A stretch of DNA of 64,000 bases from Bretschneidera sinensis. Lineage: Eukaryota; Streptophyta; Magnoliopsida; Brassicales; Akaniaceae. Position numbers and translations under genes: made by a program. The notes under the pieces are model-generated. The model did not search any database, had not been told where the DNA came from, and saw nothing but the letters and a program-made list of their open reading frames with translations. Below are positions 32,926 to 44,432 of the stretch, one piece after another. Each line of letters opens with the position of its first letter. Position 1 is the first letter of the stretch. The stretch is from contig CM043702.1 in assembly GCA_023935145.1 (NCBI GenBank), positions 107,247,088 through 107,311,087 of the forward strand, written 5' to 3'.

Positions 32926-34244
32926 TGTTGTGAGTTTTAAATTACTCGCAAGTGCACGAGTTGTTTGCAATATAGTGTTGTGCAAGTGCGAGGTCGAATC
33001 CACAGGGAATTGCATTATGAAAATATTTTTATCTAAACTAAGCCTATTTTAACCTAGTTCCAAGTTTTGAATTGTCTTTTGCAAAACAAATATAAACTAA
33101 ACTAAATTGATTTAAAAACAAATGATAAAAACACTAAGGTTTCTGAATCCACCCCACCAAAGTAAAGCATATATCTTCATGTTCTATATAAAAATAATCT
33201 ATCAAAACATTCCATGAATCCAACTTTAAACAAATCACAACAAGTATCCTAATTAAACCAAAACAATCCAATGTATCCGCTTTTAACAAATCACAAAGGA
33301 TATCCAATTTAATCAAAAACAATTCAATGTATCCATCAGATATAACACACGAAATATCCAACAGAACAATTTAAATGCAATCAATCATAAGATTTTACTC
33401 AAAAAATTGAACAGAACATTTATACTAAAAAAAATATCATAATTGTATAAACAAATCTGAAAATATTATGCCAAACAACGGTGAGGCTTAATCTTCAACC
33501 TTAGCTGAAGATTTTAGCCACTCATAATCATGAAACTAAAGTTCACAATAACAGTGCTAAGCATTAAACTTTAAAACTAACAAAAGCAGTAAATTAAAAA
33601 CTGACTATACATGGGAAGAAATTCCACTCACTGCTGGGTGACGCTTCCCTCCATGGTAGCAAAGCCTTCGAGATCCACCAGAATGCTAGCAGAAGTCCTC
33701 AAGACTGCACACCGAATAATGAAGGGAGATGGGGCTTTTATAGGGGAATTCCTAGAGTACGATGTGTTTCAAATTCGATGTGGGATACTGCCCGAGTGCG
33801 ATCGATCGCAGTTTGGTGCACTCGAACGCATACTGGCGCACTACAAAGCATTTTTAACTGATGTGGGATGTGCGAGTGCGCACTTGCGATCGATCGCAAG
33901 TCTGGTGCGATCGAGCGCACTAGACATCTTCAGCTTGACCCTTGTCTACTAAAACTGTCATAACTTTCTCTAGAAAAATCATTTTTACAAGCTGTAAAAT
34001 CCCTCAGAAAATATACTTTCAGATCTTTCAAAGTATATATGGCTCATCTCCTGGTTCTTCCTGAATCAATACAGTAAAATCCACAAAATGACTGATCTGT
34101 ACAAGCAATTCTGGCAAGTTTATTGAAACTCCTTTCCTAGTGCACGTAAACCTGAAACACAACGAAAACAACTCAAAGTAACAAATTCCTACGCTAACAA
34201 ATGTAAATTAAATGGTCAAAATATTCAATATTTTTCACTCATCA
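32926..34244 (-). repeat. Athila A 5' LTR
   Basis: 1319 bp, nearly identical to the 3' LTR. TATA box 33735-33744; palindromes TGCGATCGATCGCA at 33797-33810 and CTTGCGATCGATCGCAAG at 33883-33900 upstream of it. Confidence 0.9.
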
Positions 34245-34451
34245 GTATCAGAACTAGAGGAGATACCACAACAGTGGTATCAGAGCTTGCACAGCTGGGT
34301 ATCGGAGCGGAGTAAAGATCAAGATCAGATCGTGTTCTTGAGGGTGATTAAAGAACGGTGTTGAGATCAATCTTCAATCGTGTTCTTGAGGTTTAGAAGA
34401 AGTTGGAAAGCATTTGTGGGTGATGCACAAATCTGGGATCATCTCCACAAG

Positions 34452-37400
34452 ATGCGTTCAAATTTCATTGTTGAGAAGTTTGATGGAAAGGGAGATTTTT
34501 CCCTATGGAAGCAGAAGATCAAGGCTATTCTTATGCAACAGAAGGTGGACTAGGCTATTAGAGAAGATGATGCTTTTCCAGCAAGTACCACGGAGGTCCA
34601 GCGGAATGAGATGAAGAAGATGGCATACAGCACTATCTTCTTGCACATGTCGGATAATGTCACAAGGGAGTGTGGAGACTCGGAAGATCCAGCTGTCATA
34701 TGTAAGAAACTAGATGAGTTATTTCTTGCTAAGACTTTACCTAGTAAGAGGTATCTTCGTAAATGAATCTTTGCTTTTAAATTTGATCCTAATAAAGAGT
34801 TGCAAGATGATCTTGATGCCAAGATGAGGAGTGCATCAAGTGGAGAAGTGCTGTTCATTAGAAGAAGGCTAGCAACTCGGTATGGCAGCAACATCCATGG
34901 CCACTACCGAGACAGAGGTAGAGGAAAGAGCCATGGGAGAGTGCACAACAATATACATGGCTACTACCAGGACAGAGGTAGAGGAGAGAGCCATGGGAGA
35001 GTGCACAGTAACATACATGGCTACTATTGGGACAGAGGTAGAGGAGAGAGCCATGGAAGAGTGCACAGCAACATACATGGCAATTACCGGGACAGAGGTA
35101 AAGGAGAGAGCCATGGGAGAGTGCACAGAAACATATATGGCTACTACTGGGATAGAGGTAGAGAAGAGAGCCATGAGAGAGCACACAGCAACAGACATAG
35201 CTATTATCGGGACAAAGGGAGAGGAGAAAGCCATGGGAGAGTGCATTCCAAACTGAGATTTGGAGGGAAAAGATGTTATTGCTGCCACAAGGAGGGTCAG
35301 TTCAAGAAAGATTGCAAGAAGAAGATGAGGGATGAGGGAAGAAGCCATACCAAGAATGAAGAGGCTTTGGTTGCTCAGACAGAACATCAAGAAGATGATG
35401 TTCTTGTTGTGTGCTCAAGTGTGAGCAGGGGGCAAGAAGGCAGCGGGAAATGGATCTTGGATACTGGGTGCACTTATCACATATGCCCTTACTGGGATTG
35501 GTTCAAGAATTTCAAGAAAATCAATGATGAAAAGGTTTTCTTTAGGAATGAAACTTCTTACCAAGTGAGAGGCATTGGAGACATCCAGTTAAGGATGCTT
35601 GATGGAATGACAAGGCTGCTGAGGAATGTGAGGTATCTTCCAGATGTGAAGAGGAATTTGATCTCATTGGGGCAGCTAGATTCTATGAGGTACACATATA
35701 AAGCAGAGGGAGGAAAGATCAAGGTAACCAAGGGATCTTTGATAGTGATCAAAGCAGCATTGAAGGATGGTCTCTATGAGATGATCGGAGTTATGGACAT
35801 CAAGGATCAAGCAGCAAGCTTGATGGCTGAGATGGAGAAGGCAGCCCTTTGGCACACTCACTTGGGATATATGAGCAAAGAGGGCCAGCAAGTTCTCAGC
35901 AAGAATGGATTACTTGATGGTGACAAGGTATAGAAACTCAAATTCTGCAAGAGCTGTGTTCTTAGGCAGCAACATCGAGTCAACTTCAACACCAGAGTGC
36001 ACAAGTCTAAGGGCATTCTTGACTACATTCATTCAGACTTTTGGGGACCAGCAAGGACACCAACACAGGGAGGTAACTTTTACTTTCTGTCTTTAATTGA
36101 TGATTATTCAAGAAAGGTTTGGGTTTACTTGGTTAAAAATAAATCAGATGCTTTGAATAAGTTAGTGGTGTGGAAATAGCTAGAGGAGACACAAACGGGC
36201 ATGGTAGTTAAGGTGTTAAGAACCGATAATGGCTTAGAATTTTTTAACAAGGAACTTGATCAATTCTGTAGGTTAAATAAGATTCTAAGACATAGAATGG
36301 TTGTGAAAACCCCTCTGCAAAGTGGAGTTGCTGAGAGGATGAATAAGACCCTTATGGAAAAGGTTAGGTGCATGTTAATGGAATCCGGATTACCCAAATG
36401 TTTTTGGGGGGAAGCAGTGTCTACTGCTGCATATTTGGTTAATAGATCACCCTCTAGGGTTGTGTACCATAAGACTCCCATGGAGAAGTAGAGTGGTAAA
36501 CCCCCTGAGTTGGACAACCTTAGGACTTTTGGGTGTGTTGTGTTTGCACATCAAAAGGATGATAAACTTAACCCAAGGTCTAAAAAATGTGTGTTTCTAG
36601 GATATGGGGAAGGGGTTAAGGGATATAGGTTGTGGTCCTTAGAGCAAAAAGGATTGAAACTCATAATAAGTAGGGATGTGATTTTTAATGAATTTTTATT
36701 TCCCTATTTGGAGAAACTAACCCTGCAGGGGCTAGTGAGCAAACCAGTTCGGTATTTGTAGAGCATAGCATCAAGGAAGATTCAGTTCAGGTAGAGCCCA
36801 TTGATGAATGTCAAGCTCAGGACACTCATGAGGAGGCTGAACTGAAAGAGGATGATGCAGCAAATCAGAAGGACTATCAGCTCACAAGAGACCGGGAAAG
36901 AAGGCTAGTCAGACCACCTTCAAGATATGGGTTTATGGATGCTGTGGATACAATAGATCCTTGGATATAAGGAGAGATGAGTGAACAAGAGACTTACATT
37001 GATACCATGGGATGTAAGGATTCGCCAAAATGGAAGCTAGCTATGGAGGAAGAAATGAATTTTTTTAGGAAGAACAACTTCTGGGAATTGGTGCACATTC
37101 TAGGAAAACAGAGAGTTGTGGATTGTAAGTGGACTTACAAGATCAAAGAAGGGTACCCTCCAAGAGATGAAGTTTGGAATAAGGCTAGGCTGGTGGCGAA
37201 GGGGTTCACGAGAAGAGAAGACTTAGATTTCACAGAAACTTTCTCACCTGGACACAAGGTGGAGAAAATGGTGACTATCCTCATCTATGTCGTTGATATG
37301 CTATCAGTTGGGAACAACAGGGAGAGGATGAAAAGGTTTACATCTCAACTCAGTGAGGAGTTCGATAGGAAGGATCTCAGCCTTACACAAAAGATCCTTG

Positions 37401-38103
37401 AGATGAAAATAATTCAGGAAAGGGAGAGAAACGGGTTGAAGGTTTCTCGGTCTTTCTTCATAAAAAAGATTTTGTACAAGTTTTTTATGGAAGATGGTAA
37501 ACCAGCAAAGATTTCCCTTGCTAGTCATTTCAAGTTCTCCAGCGAACAATATCCTAGAATGGATGAGGAGAAGAAGGAAATGGTAAAGGCTCTTTACTCT
37601 AGTGCGGTTGGACTAGTCATGTCCATGATGGTAAGCACTAGACCCGACATTTCTCAGACAATGGGTGTTCTCAGCGGATGTGTGAGTAATCCCGAAAAAG
37701 AGCTTTGGCTTGGGATGAAGTAGTTACTGAGGTATTGGAAGGCTCAGAGGCAGCCGGTGGTAGCACTCTCAACAACAGAGGCAGAATACATAGTGGCTTT
37801 GGAAGCCATAAAGAAGGCTATGTGGTACAAAGGGTTATTAGATGAGTGGATAGTCCTAAAAGAGCAGGTGGTGGTGTCTTTGGATAGCCAACGTGCGTGG
37901 CACTTGTGGAGGAATCCGGTGTCCCATGAGAGGAAAAAGCACATGGATGTTTGGTAATATTTCGTTCGAAAATATGGTACGGAAGGATGCATTCATATGC
38001 ACAAGATGGCCATAGAAGAAAGTCTTACAGATTTAGGTACCAAGGTTCTACCTCTAAGAAGGTTCAATCATTGCCTTGAACTTCTTAGGATTGGAGTCGG
38101 TTG
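34452..38103 (+). pseudogene. gag-pol: Tork1 gag-pol polyprotein (defective)
   Basis: Start ATG 34452 ('MRSNFIVEKFDGKGDFSLWKQK', copia gag). Order: shortened gag, six RG-rich repeats (34886-35245), CCHC-like knuckle CYCCHKEGQFKKDC with His replaced by Gln, protease 'WILDTGCTYHIC' (35450), integrase HHCC 'WHTHLG...FCKSC' and core 'DYIHSDFWGP', 'RTDNGLEF', 'GVAERMNK' (all three catalytic acids kept), RT, RNase H ending 'VALSTTEAEYI'. One frame holds to about 36740, then a shift; RT 36977-37723. The RT core is deleted in frame ('FSPGHKVEKMVTILIYVVDML'), YVDD reads VVDM, and RNase H has lost about 60 residues before 'QRQPVVAL'. About six to eight in-frame stops. Cannot encode active enzymes. Confidence 0.9.
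34886..35245 (+). repeat. Six 60-bp repeats encoding 20-residue RG-rich units in Tork1 gag
   Basis: Exact 60-base period, six units, no frameshift. Consensus unit about 'NIHGYYRDRGRGESHGRVH'. It sits directly before the zinc knuckle. The long frames on the opposite strand (34869-35390) and in the +1 frame (34882-35256) are shadows of this periodicity. Confidence 0.93.
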
Positions 38104-38169
38104 AATGGTGACTCAAGATGAGTTTGGATCCTGAGTTCTCTGCACAATGGGTTTGGGTTTAATCGCTTA

Positions 38170-38184
38170 GACAAAGGTAGAGAT
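38170..38184 (+). promoter_or_regulatory. Tork1 polypurine tract
   Basis: GACAAAGGTAGAGAT directly before TGTTGG of the 3' LTR. Confidence 0.8.
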
Positions 38185-39175
38185 TGTTGGAGTTTTGTCC
38201 AAGGATTAAACAAAGTGAAGAATAAAGTTCAGCATGTGTGCACACCAGTGTGCGCCGTGGCCCAGCTCATTCCAAGGTGCGGCGCCTAACAAAGGAGGAG
38301 TCCTGGAGGAGGTGTACACCGCGGCTCGGCCTCACCCACGCCACAGTGCCCAGAAAGGATGAAGAGGGTGCCTTTGTCTGTGCCGCGGCCTAGCCTGATC
38401 CAAGCCTCAACACAAAGCACCAAGCCTCAGCACGCCCTAATACAATCCTCAGCACGAGGCACACCTGATGCTTTTGTTTCACTCAGCACGAGGCACACCT
38501 GATGCTTTTGTTTCAATATTTTAAATGATGTGTGAGACATGTTCAAAATGCATAGGATCACTAAGGAATGATGAAGGGCTATGGATGATTAGTCTTCTAG
38601 ATCTAAGGGTGGATATTGACCCTCAAGATTGGTCAAGAAGTTGGTGCACTATATAAAGGGTCACCTAGCTTCAATCTAAAAACAACAATGTGATAGAAAC
38701 ACAAGTGTGTGACTAATAGAACATGTGAATGAGAGAATTGTGTGAGAGTGCAAAGACACAGAAATACAAGAGGGACTCATTAGAGAGGCTGGTTGTAAAG
38801 AGAGAGATTAGTATAGAAAGGGGATTCAAGGGACTTGTAAGTGGAATTTCCAAGGGGGAAAGTTCCAGAGTAAATCAAGACCTTATCACTTTCTTATTCT
38901 CTTATTTGTTCCTTCAAGAACTTGTGAATTCTTGGAGAGGTGTTGCTGGATTGTAAGAACTCATTGATTTAGTGCAGAGAGTTAAGAGAAACTCACGGGG
39001 ACGTAGGCTATTGTCGAACCTCGATAACAATTGCTATGTCTTTCTTTCTTGCTTCGTGTGCTATTTCTTTTCTTTACAAGTCATTCTAGACTTGAGTGTT
39101 TAGAAGACCATCACCTGGGCATCTTGAGGGTGGTTTCCCAACTGTGGTATCAGAGCTAGAAGAGATACCACAACA
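38185..39175 (+). repeat. Tork1 3' LTR
   Basis: 991 bp; the extra length over the 5' LTR is explained by a 34-bp tandem duplication (38448-38481 and 38482-38515). It ends with GTGGTATCAGAGCTAGAAGAG...CACAACA and is followed by target copy CTTAT. Confidence 0.9.
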
Positions 39176-39399
39176 CTTATAAACCCTAGTCTTTTATGGT
39201 TTAATTCTTGACATATTCTAGAAAAGTTAAAACCTTTGTCTATAGACATATATTTGTAATTCTGAATAAATGAGAAGAAAATAAGGAAAAAGTAAATGTA
39301 ATCTATGATTTTGGAATTTTTTATCCTTAAGTGATATATAAGTTAAGTAATAAATTAGTTATCATACACTGTCTAGGTATAAACCTTGCATTCCATGGG

Positions 39400-39716
39400 A
39401 GTAAATGGGTGCAAGACACTGCATAATGGTGCTAATAGGTGCTTGACACTGTAATAAGAGCACAAGGTGTATAAGTGTGCATTTCATTCTAAGTAATTTG
39501 GTAGAATATAGAGCGTGTCATGTGTGTGCATGGCATTGTAGGTAAAACTTACTCCATACAAATGCATAGATTATGCGTGCTACAATATAATGATGCACAG
39601 AGGGTGCACACTATCATATAGTGGTGCGTGAAGTGTGCACTCATAGTAATCTATGAAATTTGCATCATGTAATGGTGAGTTGGGTGTTAGTGCATAGAAT
39701 TCTTGACAATCTGCAG
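39400..39716. repeat. Degenerate GTGCA-rich repeats in Y LTR
   Basis: Repeated phrases such as GGTGCAAGACACTG, GTGCTTGACACTG and GTGTGCA..CATAGTAATCTATG spaced about 45-60 bp. The last 107 bp (39610-39716) are duplicated at 45835-45941. Confidence 0.55.
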
Positions 39717-41162
39717 TGATGAGTGCCAAATATTGCATATGTTGGCCCCTTAAATTACATTTTTAGCTTGAGAATTTGTTACTTTGAGTTGTTTTCATTG
39801 TTTTACAAGTTTACAAGCACTTGGAAAAGAGTTTCACTAAATTTCCAAAATTGCCCGTACAGATCAGTCATTTTTGTAGATTAAACTGTATTGATTCAGG
39901 AAGAACCAGAAGATGAGCCATATATACTTGGAAAGATCCAGATGTCTAGTTTCTGGAGAATTTTATGACTCGTAAAAATGATTTTTCTAGAGAAAGTTAT
40001 GGCAGTTTTAGTAGACAAAGGTCAGGCTGTGCATGATTTCAACGTGGCAGAAGTGATTTTTGTGGATTAAACTGTAATGATTCAATAAAAACCAGGAGAT
40101 GAACCATATATTTTTGGAAAGATCTGGATGTCTATTTTCTGGGGAATTTTACAGCTTGTAAATATGATTTTTCTAGAGAAAGTTATGGCAGTTTTAGTAG
40201 ACGAAGGTCAGGCTGTGCAGGATTTCAGAGTGGGCAGAAGTTTTGAAGGGTATGTGAAGGCTTAAATCCCACATCCCACATCGATTGGAAACATATTCTA
40301 TATCCACACATCTCACATCGGATTGGAAACACATTGCACTCATGAAGTTCCCCTATAAAAGCCCCATTTCACTTCATCAAATGGGTGTGCAATCTGGAGG
40401 ACTTCTGCTACCATTATGGTGGATCTCGAAGGCTTTGCTACCTAGGGGGGAAGCGTCGCACAATAGTGAGTGAAATTTCTCCCAATATATAGTCAGTTTT
40501 AATTTATTTATTTTTTTAGTTTTAAAGTTTAATGTTTAGCACTTTTATTGTGAACTTTAGTTTCATAATTATGAGAGGCTAAAATCTTCATCCAAGGTTG
40601 AAGATGAAGCCTCACCTTTGTTTGGCATAATATTTTCAGATTTGTTCATAAAATTCTGATATTTTTAGTATAAATCTTATGTTCAATTGTTTGACTAAAA
40701 TTGTATGATTGATTGCTTTTAAATTATTCAATTGGATATTCTTTGTGTTTCATTTGCCAGATACAGCGGATCATTCAAATTAGATTGGATATCCATTGTG
40801 ATTTTTAAACGGATACATTTGATGGTTTTGGTTTAGTTTGGGTATTTGCTGTGATTTTTATAATGGTTGATTCATGGAATGATTTGATAGATTATTTTTA
40901 TATAGAACATGAAAATATATGTTTTACTTTGGTGGGGTGGATTTAAAAACCTTTGTATTTTTATTATTTGTTTTAAATCAATTTAGTTTAGTTTATACTC
41001 TTTGCGTAATACAACTCAAAATTCGGAACTAGGTTAAAATATGGTTAGTTTAGGAACAAATATATTTTCACAACGTAATTCCCTGTGGATTCGACCTCGC
41101 ATTTGCACAACCCTATATTGCAAACAACTCATGTGCTTGCGAGTAATTTAAAACTCACAACA
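39717..41162 (+). repeat. Athila B 5' LTR
   Basis: TGATGAGTGCC ... AAACTCACAACA, 1446 bp. Longer than A and C mainly because a stretch of about 180 bp (from GCAGAAGTG..GATTAAACTG to ..GGTCAGGCTGTG) is present twice, about 39880-40060 and 40060-40240. TATA box CTATAAAAG at about 40352. Confidence 0.88.
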
Positions 41163-41190
41163 AGTTTTTGGTGTCATTGCCTGGGAGTTG
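41163..41190 (+). promoter_or_regulatory. Athila B primer binding site region
   Basis: AGTTTTTGGTGTCATTGCCT, a mutated form of the Athila site, directly after the 5' LTR. Confidence 0.75.
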
Positions 41191-41349
41191 TTTGGTTTGT
41201 GAAATTTTTATCTGAATTGATTTTGTTTTTCTACTAGTTTAGTTAGCATTTTTGTTTTATTTTTCTTTTGCAATTTTATTTTAGTTTATTTGTTTCTATT
41301 GGAAATTGCCCATAAAAAAATAAAAAGAAGAAACTAAAAAATGAAAAAA

Positions 41350-43066
41350 ATGTGGATGAATCCAACGCCGGTTTCACAGTCTTTAGAGGACACCCTCAAG
41401 GATTTCATGAAGATGACCGGCCAATCCATCAATATAGCTAATACATCCAATGTTGATAGTTGTTCTATCTGTGCTAGTCCTATGCATTTAGTACAGAATT
41501 GTCCATCTGCTTTTGCCGAGTATCCCATGGAACAAATGAATGCTTTCAATGACTATTGGTGGCAATCAAATGGATCCTACTCCGTGATGTACAATCCGGG
41601 GTGGCAGAACCACCCTAATTTTTCATGGAAGTAGAACCAACTGATAAATCAGGGAGAAGCCCTCATCATGCTCACAATCAATACCCTCCCGGATTTCTTC
41701 CACCAGTTCCAAGTTATGGTCACTCAGCCCATCCATCACCATCACCCGCTTACCAAGCTCCCACTCAAGCACCAATGTCGGTTTCACAGTCATTGGAGGA
41801 CACCTTTGAGGATTTCATGAAGATGACCGACCACTCCATCAGTGAAGTAAGAGTGCGTAAATAGTAAACACCTAAGCGATTGCCAAGCTAGAGAGTCAAA
41901 TGGATCAAATCGCAAGTCACATGAGTGAAGGAGAGAAGGGAAAGTTCCCCAGTCAACCTATGCCCAACTCGAAGGAACAGTTTGTGGTGGAAAATTCATT
42001 GACTCCTACACATGGATAGGAACAAGTGCAGTCCATTGCCATGTTGAGGTTGGGGAGACAAGTGGACAATCAAGTGGAAGAAGACCCTGCTATGTAGCAA
42101 GGGCAAGAAAGTGGCAACAAGGAGAAGAGAGATGTTGAGCCATCTACAACCACACTTACTATTAAGGATCATCCTGGGTTGTTTGTATCTAAAGTGCCTT
42201 ACCCTGAGAGATTAAAAGTGCCCAAGAAGGGAAGGCAGTCTGAGGACATTGTGGAGGCATGCTTTGCTCAATTTGGAGAGGATTTGGATTTGGATAAGCT
42301 ATTTGAGCAAGCAAATGCTATCTTGGAGTCTGCTCCTCGGGAAAACAGTAAGATGGAGGAGATTGTGGGTGAATCAAGCATTGAGAACCCCCTGGACACA
42401 TGCTTTGCTCAGTTTGGAGAGGATTTGAAATTAGATAAGTTGCTTGAGCAAGCAAATGCTACTTTGGAGTCTGCTCCTCAGCAGAGCAGTGAGACAGAGG
42501 AGACCACAGAACCTGAACCCCCCAAGAAGGAACTTAAGCCTTTACCGAACAATCTTAAGTATAAGTTCCTAGGTCCAGCAGATTCTTTACCTATGATTAT
42601 AGCTTCAGATTTGGTTGAGGCTCAAGAGGAGAAATTAGTGGACGTTTTAAGAGAGCACAAGGAAGCTATCGGCTGGACTATTGAGGATATCAAGGGAATC
42701 AACCCCTCGGTGGTGATGCCCAAGTTACATTTTGAGGAGAATACCAAGCCATCGAGGGAGCCACAAAGAAGGCTCAACCCAACTATGCAAGAGGTTGTGA
42801 GGACTAAAGTGATAAAGCTGTTGGATGTAGGAATCATTTATCCAATCTTTGATAGCGAGTGGGTGAGCCCGATTCATGTCGTGCTAAAGCGGGCTAGATT
42901 GACGGTAGTGAAGCATAAGGACGACGAACTGGAGCCTACTCGTGTTCAATCAGGATGGAGAGTGTGTCTAAACTACTGTAAGTTGAATGCTGCCACAAGG
43001 AAGGATTATTTTCCACTCCCATTTATTGATCAGATGGTGGAGTGTTTAGCTGGGCACGATTACTAA
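41350..43066 (+). pseudogene. Reduced Athila Gag-RT fragment protein, copy B
   Basis: Start at ATG 41350 ('MWMNPTPVSQSLEDTLKDF'). CCHC knuckle CSICASPMHLVQNC intact. Two copies of the acidic 'FAQFGEDL' module (residue blocks around 'ACFAQFGEDLDLDKLFEQ' and 'TCFAQFGEDLKLDKLLEQ'). RT N-terminal part 'KELKPLPNNLKYKFLG ... LNYCKLNAATRKDYFPLPF ... LAGHDY' then stop, the same end as A and C. Two single-base deletions (near 41660 and 41850) and CAG-to-TAG changes (41635, 42020, 42097 regions) interrupt it; 42179-43066 is open for 295 codons. Lacks YxDD, protease, RNase H and integrase. Confidence 0.85.
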
Positions 43067-44432
43067 TGCTGGGTCTGGCTGAAGACGTTAAACTTAGTGC
43101 TCATGGGAGGCACCCCACAACATATCATTTTTGTTTGTTTATTATTTTACATATTTATTGTTACTATTTATTTATAGTGTTTCTTTTGTTTTCCAGTCTT
43201 TATTTTTTAGGGACAACGCGTACTTCAGTTGAAGTTTGGGGGTATGCTATGAGCCATGCCAGTCCAGCTAGTTCTCCATCTCCCAGGTCAGCTCTTTCCA
43301 TAATATTCACACATTGGGGACAATGTGTAATTTAAGTTTGGGGGTATGGGAGACACATTACACACATTTTGTCCTAATTTGTTGTTGTTGTTTTTTTTCT
43401 TTGTTTTACAGAAAAGATAAATGCATCTCATGTTATTTGAAATCTAAACAATTTTTGTGATGTGATATCATTAATGAGCTTAAAATCTTGTATGATTTGA
43501 TGATAGAAATTTTAAAATTTAGTTACTTACTTTAGGCATTTGAGAATTTACATGTTTGATCTAATCTGACACGAGCACATTAGCACAAAATTGTGTGAGG
43601 TATAACATGTAATTTTAATGCGTATGTTTCCTTGTCTTAACTGAAATTGGATGACTTGTTGGATTAACACTTTGGCATAGAAAAGTATAAAAAAAAAATT
43701 AATGGTCATCAATAAACTTTCCACTGAGTAACTGGACCTCTTGCCTCAGTAAGCAGTGAATGTTCACGTCAAAAGGTGGGAATTTTATTTATAATGATCA
43801 TTGCAAAACTTTTCGCTAAATAACTGGACCTCTTGCCTCAATAAGCAGTGAGTGTTCATGTTAAATGGTGAGATGTTTGCTTGGTAGCAATAAGGCCAGT
43901 TTAGTTTCGTAGCCTTTTTGACTCAAGTTAGTAAGTCCTTAGGGGTGCCTTTACACCTAATGCCCTAAAACCGTCTGGTTCAGGAGTCATTGACTCAGCA
44001 CTCGTTACATGGGTCAATTAGAAAGCTTAAGGGAACTAAACATAGCAGAGCCTTATAATAAAATATAAAAAAAGAGAAAAAAATAAACTATGCCGTTTTT
44101 GTTCATTCTGATGAGAAATTCGGTGAATCTTGAGATATGGAGACATTACACACTGGAGTTATTTGGAAGCTTCATTTTTTTATGCTTTACACTGAGTCAG
44201 ACTTGTGATGCCTTAGCCTGCGTTTTGTAGGTAATTAGATTTTAACATTTCTATCCATTGCGAAAATGGATTTATCTTTTTAAGCTTGCTCATGATTGAA
44301 TATCATGGTTTTGAGTGCTCCTTAAATTTTTGGATACCATGAGTGATGAACTTATCTTTATGTTATTTGTTTTTCATTTAGTTTTTATTTTGTTTTGCTA
44401 AGGGACTATCAAAATGTAAGTTTGGGGGTATT
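43067..44432 (+). other. Athila B 3' non-coding region with triple polypurine-like motif
   Basis: Post-stop block ACGTTAAACTTAGTGCTCATGG as in Athila. The identical 14-mer AAGTTTGGGGGTAT occurs at 43232, 43334 and 44418, the last touching the 3' LTR. A 90-100 bp block is duplicated at about 43711-43875. No coding potential. Confidence 0.85.

Larger units (their letters stand above)
28444..34244 (-). mobile_element. Non-autonomous Athila-derived element A
   Basis: LTRs 28444-29761 (3') and 32926-34244 (5'), internal 29762-32925 with Athila-type primer region AGTTTTTGGCACCGTTGCCG and polypurine tract. It encodes a reduced gag/RT-fragment protein (32756-31174) and lacks protease, RT core, RNase H and integrase. 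Flanked by a 55-bp direct duplication (28380-28434 and 34245-34299) with one mismatch, and by nine extra bases CCAAAAACT (28435-28443) on the left. Confidence 0.92.
27452..39175 (+). mobile_element. Ty1/copia Tork-like element carrying nested Athila A
   Basis: LTRs 27452-28408 and 38185-39175, primer site TGGTATCAGAGC at 28410, polypurine GACAAAGGTAGAGAT at 38170-38184 and a perfect target duplication CTTAT (27447-27451 and 39176-39180). Gag-pol lies at 34452-38103. The leader between primer site and gag is interrupted by the Athila-like element 28444-34244. Confidence 0.93.

Noticed and set aside
33134..33361. 75-codon minus-strand ORF repeated at 28615, 52320 and 56723
   Set aside because: Same segment of the Athila-derivative LTRs in each place; inside LTR, no link to the element's protein.
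34869..35390. 173-codon minus-strand ORF (and a 124-codon +1 frame ORF) over the Tork1 gag repeats
   Set aside because: The 60-bp period removes stops in several frames at once; only the + frame continues into the zinc knuckle and protease.
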